Assembly: GCA_032622095.1 (NCBI GenBank) | Contig: CP136069.1 | Location: 161,129,043-161,193,042 of the forward strand | Length of the DNA stretch: 64,000 nt | Source of the DNA: Siphonodentalium dalli | Lineage: Eukaryota; Mollusca; Scaphopoda; Gadilida; Siphonodentaliidae | Direction of reading: 5' to 3' | Part shown: piece by piece, positions 61,001 to 64,000 of the stretch | Layout: each line of letters starts with the position of its first letter | Numbering within the stretch: position 1 is the first letter of the stretch | The notes under the pieces: model-generated | Seen by the model: only the letters and a program-made list of their open reading frames with translations | The model's database searches: none | Told to the model about the DNA's origin: nothing | Program-made: the position numbers and the translations under genes

Positions 61001-61995
61001 GATTTAATTTGGCATCAATTGTTTTAATTTGGCCAAAACAATTGGTCAACAGATTTTTCGGCACAGCTTGAACACTGTGTGTTCTGTTAACCTATTCCTA
61101 TACGTACCATTGTCTGAGTCCTCTACCCTGACAATTTTATACTTACCTCGTTCACGTGTCACCATTCAGTTTACTATTATCTTATAAATATACACACTTT
61201 CTTGCTACTGTTGTAGCATGAAAACGCGTGTATGTTCATAAGATATATTAGGGGACACAATGCTTTCAAAGTGAGTTCATATGAAATAAGATACATTTTA
61301 TAAAAGTCAGCAGAAACAACTGTCATTGTCGTCTGATTACTGGCGCGCATTCAATGCCGCTTGTTGAGTAGTACAATACTTGAATATTTCGGAATATAAC
61401 TTTACCCTAAATATGTATAGAAGTAGGAATGGAACCGAAATGTTTCTAAATTAATGTATTACAGTTTAACGGCTAATTTAACCCTTTGATGACTGGAGCT
61501 TCCTGACTGTTTGCGAAAACCCTGTGTTATTTAGTAGTGGTTAGTTGGCTCCTGTTATTATCCACTTTCGATGAAATCAGGAAACTCATTTTGAAATATA
61601 ATCCTAACCTCTCGCGGCACGTGTTACTCCGATTGAATATCAATCATTATCTAATCGTGAACCCCGATTAGATATTGTTTTATGCTTAAACCCTGGCTGG
61701 TAAATAATATACGGTTGTTTGGGTGAAAAGAGTTACACCACAATGCTGTTTTCTGCTTAAAAGGTCCAACTGAATATCACATTCCAATGGATAATTTTCT
61801 ATCTGAAAGGGAGAGTCCGGCCCTTCCGGGGTGAATAATTTAATCCATATTTACCCTGCAATGTGTTCTCGTGGAAGCCTCAAAATCAAACATTAAGGAC
61901 CACAATACACAAAATGCTGTTGCAAATGTCGGCAGTCCTATGTAGAAATATACGACCTTCTTGAAGGAAACATCAAACAAACTTCGGGATGACAT
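52712..61995 (-). CDS. PGAP2: PGAP2 (post-GPI attachment to proteins factor 2), five coding exons
   Basis: The spliced reading frame is 762 bp, giving 253 residues plus stop, close to the usual length of about 250 for PGAP2. PGAP2 is a multi-pass Golgi membrane protein needed for fatty-acid remodelling of GPI anchors, in the step that reacylates lyso-GPI proteins. Visible family motifs are THC-x-VxNYLPTVSA (43-57), PQRYVWR (64-70) followed by ALHS, SIHESSF (134-140), FFFRHNSHCEPGVYT (197-211), and a last hydrophobic segment ending ALWDF. Hydrophobic stretches fit five to six membrane spans. All introns are GT-AG and phases match (0, 1, 0, 1). The usual PR after the LHS motif is PA here. A PGAP2-like paralogue is the main alternative; the family call is secure. 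Confidence 0.93.
52849..53856. other. PGAP2 intron 4, 3' part
   Basis: This is intronic sequence between the exon 5 acceptor and a dispersed repeat. Several 60-97-residue open frames occur on both strands, none with motifs I recognise or credible splice context. It contains the palindrome-poor, AT-rich sequence typical of the rest of this locus and no repeat that I could pair elsewhere in the window. Confidence 0.6.
53857..54028 (+). repeat. Dispersed repeat, copy 1
   Basis: This stretch is similar, in the same orientation, to 63,796-63,997. Shared words include TCGTGTGAT, GTAATTAAACA, CACGAATGTGAC, GATCATC.TTTATTT and TCAAACCTTTCAAAAT in the same order, with substitutions and a longer spacer in the second copy. 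It is a non-coding interspersed element; no terminal structure is visible. Confidence 0.75.
54918..54969 (+). repeat. 52-bp direct repeat, copy 1
   Basis: This matches 55,404-55,455 with two visible mismatches, from ACTTAAAGAC to GAACGACAAAT. It lies immediately left of the first palindrome pair. Its partner lies left of the second pair, so it is probably part of the same mobile unit. Confidence 0.85.
54965..55363. repeat. Nested inverted-repeat element, pair 1
   Basis: Two 67-bp palindromes (54,984-55,050 and 55,278-55,344) face each other as the arms of a larger inverted repeat. Each is CCAATGCATTCTC... paired with ...GAGAATGCATTGG around a GACC-TAT-GGTC-like centre, almost fully self-complementary. 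Outer flanks also pair: TTTTTACCCTGTG at the left with CACAGGGTAAAAA at the right. The 227-bp interior contains an extra inverted pair (GAGCCCC / GGGGCTC) that the other copies lack. It sits in PGAP2 intron 4. Confidence 0.9.
55404..55455 (+). repeat. 52-bp direct repeat, copy 2
   Basis: This is the partner of 54,918-54,969 (two mismatches). The neighbouring words AGATAAATAACAACAGACTT at 55,388 recur at 55,891, and GTTTTAGCGAT recurs at 55,363 and 55,471, showing that this 500-bp stretch has been shuffled by local duplication. Confidence 0.85.
55494..55746. repeat. Nested inverted-repeat element, pair 2
   Basis: The 67-bp palindromes at 55,523-55,589 and 55,671-55,737 are separated by an 81-bp AT-rich loop. 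The left flank AACCCTTTACCC and GGCCCTGTG matches the flank of pair 3; the right flank is cut down to CACAGGGC. The first palindrome has a C-to-G change near its left tip and a T-to-A change near its right tip. The loop is the reverse complement of the pair 3 loop, so the two elements are inserted in opposite orientations. Confidence 0.9.
56081..56094 (+). repeat. (GA)7 microsatellite
   Basis: Seven GA units directly precede the foldback at 56,116-56,213. Microsatellites next to small foldback elements are common in invertebrate genomes. Confidence 0.9.
56116..56213. repeat. Small foldback element in PGAP2 intron 4
   Basis: The left arm 56,116-56,144 (GGTCAAAGTT...GTAGCATTCCATAT) is complementary, with a few mismatches, to the right arm 56,184-56,213 (ATATGGAAATGCTAC...AACTTTGACC). 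The loop is about 39 bases. It lies about 120 bp downstream of the exon 4 donor and is non-coding. Confidence 0.8.
56335..56443 (-). CDS. PGAP2: PGAP2 coding exon 4
   Basis: Acceptor CATTGCAG precedes 56,443 and donor CAGGAG|GTATGT follows 56,335. The 109-bp exon starts in phase 0, ends in phase 1, and encodes residues 173-208. Its content is FRWKVILFLFNITIFLSSLY then FFFRHNSHCEPG, matching the family's penultimate helix and the conserved RHN-x-xCEPG lumenal motif. The split codon with exon 5 gives Val209, restoring the conserved G-V-Y-T. Confidence 0.93.
56444..57476. other. PGAP2 intron 3
   Basis: This 1,033-bp GT-AG intron lies between exons 3 and 4. Two minus-strand open frames of 62 and 67 residues (57,089-57,277 and 56,865-57,068) have no recognisable motif and no matching splice sites. 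I see no repeat paired with the rest of the window. Confidence 0.65.
57477..57592 (-). CDS. PGAP2: PGAP2 coding exon 3
   Basis: Acceptor GTTTATTTTCAG precedes 57,592 and donor CTCAA|GTGAGT follows 57,477. The 116-bp exon completes Ser134 and encodes residues 135-172: IHESSFIIFMVSSLVYMLLT and then a polar WGRVRYNADNNTQ stretch. It matches the family's IHENxFIxF...MLLTC region, a membrane helix followed by a cytosolic loop. Exon 3 is too short to stand out as an open frame and was found by its splice sites and motif. A partial copy of it lies immediately upstream (57,608-57,648). Confidence 0.92.
57547..57587 (-). repeat. 41-bp direct repeat, parental copy (start of exon 3)
   Basis: These bases span the first codons of exon 3 and recur 61 bp further right at 57,608-57,648 with only a few mismatches. 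Because this copy carries the open PGAP2 frame, it is the likely source. Confidence 0.85.
57608..57648 (-). pseudogene. Partial duplicate of PGAP2 exon 3
   Basis: The copy contains the ACTAAAGATGACACCAT word, the ATATGATGAACGAAC word and the TTCATG word of exon 3 in the same order. It is cut off before the donor. A CAG lies just before it, but an indel relative to the exon puts it out of frame, so splicing to it would not make PGAP2. It lies 16 bp upstream of the true exon. Confidence 0.8.
57655..58019. repeat. Nested inverted-repeat element, pair 3 (complete form)
   Basis: This is the most complete copy. It has (AAT)n at the left end and (ATT)n at the right end, then TGATGTATATAACTTATATAGCGCTTAACCC-type flanks in inverted orientation. 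Next inward are CCAGAACGGCCCTGTG and its complement, and then 67-bp palindromes at 57,730-57,796 and 57,865-57,931. A 68-bp loop lies in the centre. Nearly all of the 365 bp can pair with itself. Long open frames on both strands are mirror images of the palindrome and not genes. It ends 63 bp upstream of PGAP2 exon 3. Confidence 0.92.
58086..59163. other. PGAP2 intron 2, middle part
   Basis: This is intronic DNA without a supported feature. A minus-strand open frame of 73 residues at 58,456-58,677 was checked against PGAP2 and does not match. A short TA-rich stretch (ACTATATATAACTATATATCG) is at about 59,095-59,115. Confidence 0.55.
59164..59278 (+). repeat. Intronic repeat family, copy A
   Basis: Copy A begins near TGTCCTGATAATG and contains CAAACTGATGCTGGTAAG, then a region ending CGAGGAAAACC. 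The same order is seen in copy B (59,292) and, reverse-complemented, in copy C (60,168 leftwards). After the shared CAAACTGATG the sequence gives a short decayed frame. Confidence 0.65.
59292..59437 (+). repeat. Intronic repeat family, copy B
   Basis: The start, GGTCCTGCTGAATTGATAT...GGGCAAACTGATG, is complementary to 60,118-60,168. The end, 59,403-59,437, is complementary to 59,837-59,870 (GGTGGGGAATCACGTGG...). Copy B lacks the 250 bp or so present between these two words in copy C, so it is internally deleted. Confidence 0.8.
59837..60168 (-). repeat. Intronic repeat family, copy C, with a decayed open frame
   Basis: This is the longest copy, in inverted orientation and converging on copy B. 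From the ATG at 60,124 (in the shared CAAACTGATG word) it has 93 open codons starting MSLRKSTVIFSK and containing FEKYSNAYGPTLVFHNDVNK, ending at 59,843. A different frame stays open to 59,776, ending KAIANATRYQIKG, as if one coding unit had suffered a frameshift near 59,850. I do not recognise the protein. It may be a remnant of a small mobile element or a retained gene fragment. Confidence 0.6.
60246..60504 (-). CDS. PGAP2: PGAP2 coding exon 2
   Basis: Acceptor CTTCCACAG precedes 60,504 and donor CATA|GTAAGT follows 60,246. It encodes residues 48-133 plus the first base of 134. It holds the most diagnostic family sequence: VANYLPTVSA, GGFTPQRYVWR, IALHSFP, and later EILALITLSYISS. In PGAP2 proteins these belong to the first lumenal loop and the next two membrane segments. 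An open frame continues past the donor but loses similarity there, which supports the splice site. Confidence 0.93.
60615..60633 (-). repeat. Poly-C/poly-G tract
   Basis: The plus strand reads C5-G-C13, so the PGAP2 transcript strand has G13-C-G5, about 110 bases upstream of the exon 2 acceptor. Such a run could fold into a G-quadruplex in the pre-mRNA; length errors in assembly are also likely here. Confidence 0.85.
60634..61854. other. PGAP2 intron 1, 5' part
   Basis: No gene or repeat could be supported in this part of the 1,350-bp intron. It is AT-rich and has short poly-A runs. The intron starts at 61,854 with GTAAAT and ends at 60,505. Confidence 0.55.
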
Positions 61996-62005
61996 ATTTG
62001 CTATT
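61855..62005 (-). CDS. PGAP2: PGAP2 coding exon 1 (start codon at 61,995)
   Basis: The exon follows a strong acceptor: a long pyrimidine tract ending TTTTCAG just above 62,005. It has 10 bases of 5' UTR, then ATG at 61,995-61,993 with A at -3. It encodes residues 1-47, including a hydrophobic first membrane segment (about 14-36) and the lumenal THCR. This ATG was chosen because an upstream in-frame ATG near 62,031 lies before the acceptor, inside intron sequence. The donor is AGG|GTAAAT, phase 0. Because it starts with an acceptor, at least one non-coding exon must lie further right. Confidence 0.9.
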
Positions 62006-62269
62006 CTGAAAAAAAAGAAGAAAACAAACAATGAATCAAACTGAATAATCAGTGAATAAATTTGCGCAAATTAAAGTTTCAAACATTTCAAGTGTGCATA
62101 CTGAATTACAAATCAATATGAGATCAAATTATCTACCAAGGAGTGCTTCTGAATCAAATGCCTGCTCACTTCATTCAACAACATTCAAAAGTTTTCAAAG
62201 ATTGATGAGGGCCCACAGTATATCTCAAAATAGTCCATGGGCTGGCATAGGACCCCAATACGTACTCAC

Positions 62270-62380
62270 CTTCTTTGGTATTTCCATGTACCCTAATGTG
62301 TATAGTTCAGGAAAAATGATATTAACATCAAATATGTTTGGTCCTAGTGTACCTACTGAGTCCAAGTGTAGCCTTACTTA
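62270..62380 (-). other. Candidate 5' non-coding exon of PGAP2
   Basis: On the minus strand CCAAAGAAG is followed by GTGAGTACG at 62,269, an excellent donor placed 264 bp upstream of the acceptor of coding exon 1. Joining them gives a leader with an ATG near 62,285 whose frame (starting MEIPKK) runs past the PGAP2 start codon in another frame and stops soon after, so it would be a short overlapping upstream frame. The 5' edge is unknown and the given end is nominal. An open frame on the + strand across this stretch has no recognisable motif. Confidence 0.35.
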
Positions 62381-62769
62381 GTTGTTATTATTTTTCGATC
62401 ATAATAGGGGGAGGAGGCGGTAATCCCATAATTATAAGTTATGTCATTGTGATTGTATTTTAACAGGTGATGTGTCATGTTGTAGGTATTGATTACTCTA
62501 TCCACCGGTAACGACAAAATGTGATGTGGTCATTGATGACGTTACCAGGTGTTAAAAGGTCACGCAACGGTAATGAAAACACAAATATAATAGCACGGGG
62601 GCTGATATGGTACCCCTGCATGCCACACCACATGACTTAACTTAGCCGCACTCCGTTTCTTCCTTCTTGTCCCTCAACTTTTAAGCAATATTAAAACGTA
62701 AAACGTGCCCGTTTAAACACCAGACAAGATGGCGTCCAACATGGCCGCCGTTTATTCATACGATGCATG
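62381..62769. other. Upstream spacer of PGAP2
   Basis: No coding region is recognised. An inverted pair GGTAACG...CGTTACC lies at about 62,507-62,545. ATGGCGTCCAACATGGCCGCC-like sequence at about 62,730-62,750 opens a 28-codon frame only; this word is common at repeats and promoters and does not identify a gene by itself. A PGAP2 promoter should lie in or beyond this region but cannot be placed. Confidence 0.45.
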
Positions 62770-62880
62770 CACTAAAGCCAGTTTGATGCAAATTATAGAA
62801 AACCAAATTAAATAAGTCACTCTTCAAAAGCTTTCGGCCATAGGCCTTCTTCATTTGATATTATTTAGACTAAATCACAT
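62770..62880 (-). mobile_element. Penelope-like element 3' tail with hammerhead-like core
   Basis: On the minus strand the sequence AAATGAAGAAGGCC-TAT-GGCCGAAAGC lies just downstream of the GIY-YIG remnant. A GGCC/GGCC stem followed by GAAA and preceded by ATGA resembles the conserved core of the hammerhead ribozymes known in Penelope-like elements. The CUGAUGA box is imperfect here (CAAATGA with two extra bases before the stem), so it is probably a decayed motif. Confidence 0.45.
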
Positions 62881-63097
62881 GATGGCATTCAGATAAACAT
62901 ACAAATAACAATGGCGGATATTTTACAATAACGTTAAAGGCCTTAAGGTTAAAGGTCGCCAGAGAACGTCAACTAACACCAGGCAACGCTATATCAGGAT
63001 TGACACCCACAAGTTAGCGCCATTTCCTCTAGCGATGAAACCCTGACCAGTCCGTGTTTTCATCTTAGCTATCCAACGGTCTCCATGTATCAGTCTC

Positions 63098-63470
63098 AGC
63101 TAATTGTTCCATTTAACCTTTTCTAAAAACGATACCCTTATATTGTCAACGGAAGTTCCCGGTTGATTTAAAATGTCCATAGGTCGGCTTATCATCAAGA
63201 AGTCGAATGTCCCTCAGATGTTCCACCATCCCTTCTGACAATTGTATCTCTGTCTCGCCAATGTACAGCGGGTCCACATATCAAACAACTTAAACAATAT
63301 ATCACATTTCTGGTTTACAATTACTATTTCTACCAACTTTATATTCTGCGTTCAGTGTCGTATTTTTAACTTCACCCAGACACATAATTGTGCAAGTGGC
63401 ACACGATCATGGGTGTCGTTTTGCACGTTTGAGAGATCCTGGGCGTCGTACCAGGCGATAATGACATAGT
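63098..63470 (-). mobile_element. Penelope-like retroelement remnant (GIY-YIG endonuclease region)
   Basis: Read leftwards from 63,470, frames interrupted by stops and frameshifts give, in order: RRPGSLKRAK (63,448), SCATC, NAEYKVGRNSNCK, VIYCLSCLICG, LYIGETE (63,268), MVEHLRDIRL, YGHFKSTGNF, then VDNIRVSFLEKVKWNN ending at 63,100. This is the order of the region between reverse transcriptase and the GIY-YIG endonuclease in Penelope-like elements: cysteine motifs, the YIGET core, the EHL and HF helices, and the LE motif. At least one internal stop and two frameshifts show it is dead. Sequence upstream to about 63,766 may be its decayed reverse transcriptase end, but I could not confirm motifs there. 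Confidence 0.78.
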
Positions 63471-63795
63471 CAGCTACACTAACTTGGCAAAACAGCATGT
63501 TACATACTATCTTGTGTCTGATTTGGAGTAATACAAAAAATCGATATCGACGTCCATAGCCTTGTTTGTGTCATCATTTTGGAACAAAGCCTTATTGCAA
63601 TGCCGCTCTTACATAGTTGTCTGGTCGTTGGAGCATTATACCTTTGTAGTAAGCTGTTTTTGGTGTAATATTGTCTGGAACAATATATCCAAAATCCGCT
63701 AAAATCCTCACTAGAGAGCAACCGAAAGAAGGGTCTCATGCGACGGTTAAAAATGGACTTTAACACAGTTTATATTTACTTTTTTTTATCTTGAG
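63471..63795. other. Unassigned sequence upstream of the Penelope-like remnant
   Basis: A minus-strand frame of 88 residues (63,500-63,766) is open, and another frame over the same bases is open for about 45 codons. Neither has a motif I recognise. Given its position it may be the worn reverse-transcriptase part of the adjacent retroelement. Confidence 0.4.
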
Positions 63796-63997
63796 TCGTG
63801 TGATTATATGGGTAATTAAACAGTTAAATGCGATTTAATGGAATGTATTGATTCTGTGACTTTGTCCAGACGCAGAATTATATGTAGTCAGAGCAGTCGC
63901 ACGAATGTGACCGATCATCGTTTATTTTTATATCTACAACATCAAACCTTTCAAAATGCATTGCCACATAACAACATGAGAGATATGCATATATAGT
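63796..63997 (+). repeat. Dispersed repeat, copy 2
   Basis: This is a same-strand relative of 53,857-54,028, sharing TCGTGTGAT, GTAATTAAACAG, CACGAATGTGACCGATCATC and CAAACCTTTCAAAATGCA. It is about 30 bp longer in the middle and runs to the window edge, so its right end may be cut. Confidence 0.75.
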
Positions 63998-64000
63998 CCT

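Noticed and set aside
62052-62381. 109-residue plus-strand frame
   Set aside because: It is opposite the likely PGAP2 leader and first intron, with no recognisable domain and ordinary low-complexity composition.
63242-63469. 75-residue plus-strand frame
   Set aside because: It lies antisense to the Penelope-like GIY-YIG remnant, whose motifs are on the minus strand.

Overview
The window looks like nuclear DNA of an invertebrate animal. The evidence is a gene split by GT-AG introns, a Penelope-like retroelement remnant, many small foldback elements next to AAT/ATT microsatellites, and a huge simple satellite. A mollusc or similar marine invertebrate is my guess, not something the sequence proves. 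There are no prokaryotic operons, rRNA genes, tRNA genes or CRISPR arrays that I can see.

Positions 1-50,788 are one uninterrupted head-to-tail satellite of 35-bp monomers, about 1,450 copies. I do not recognise the family. The repeat register holds throughout, apart from one extra T at 19,951. Monomers differ at a few recurrent two-state sites, and these variants show long internal duplications: about 7.1 kb copied with a 9,730-bp offset, about 2.8 kb with a 3,500-bp offset, and tandem duplications of 420, 1,645 and 4,130 bp. The many 63-238-residue open frames here are by-products of the repeat.

Positions 50,789-64,000 are complex, AT-rich DNA. The main gene lies on the minus strand. Five coding exons (61,995-61,855; 60,504-60,246; 57,592-57,477; 56,443-56,335; 52,848-52,712) join in phase through GT-AG introns. 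They give a 253-residue multi-pass membrane protein of the Frag1/DRAM/Sfk1 family, best read as PGAP2, which acts in GPI-anchor lipid remodelling. The first coding exon begins at a splice acceptor, so a 5' non-coding exon lies upstream, possibly ending at 62,270. The gene is transcribed towards the satellite, and its stop codon is only about 1.9 kb from the array edge.

The introns are crowded with repeats. Six copies of a near-perfect 67-bp palindrome form three inverted pairs. There is also a three-copy repeat family with a decayed open frame, a partial duplication of exon 3 just upstream of its own splice acceptor, and a poly-G run (transcript strand) before exon 2. Upstream of the gene, 62,770-63,470 holds a degenerate Penelope-like element with GIY-YIG endonuclease motifs and a hammerhead-like tail.
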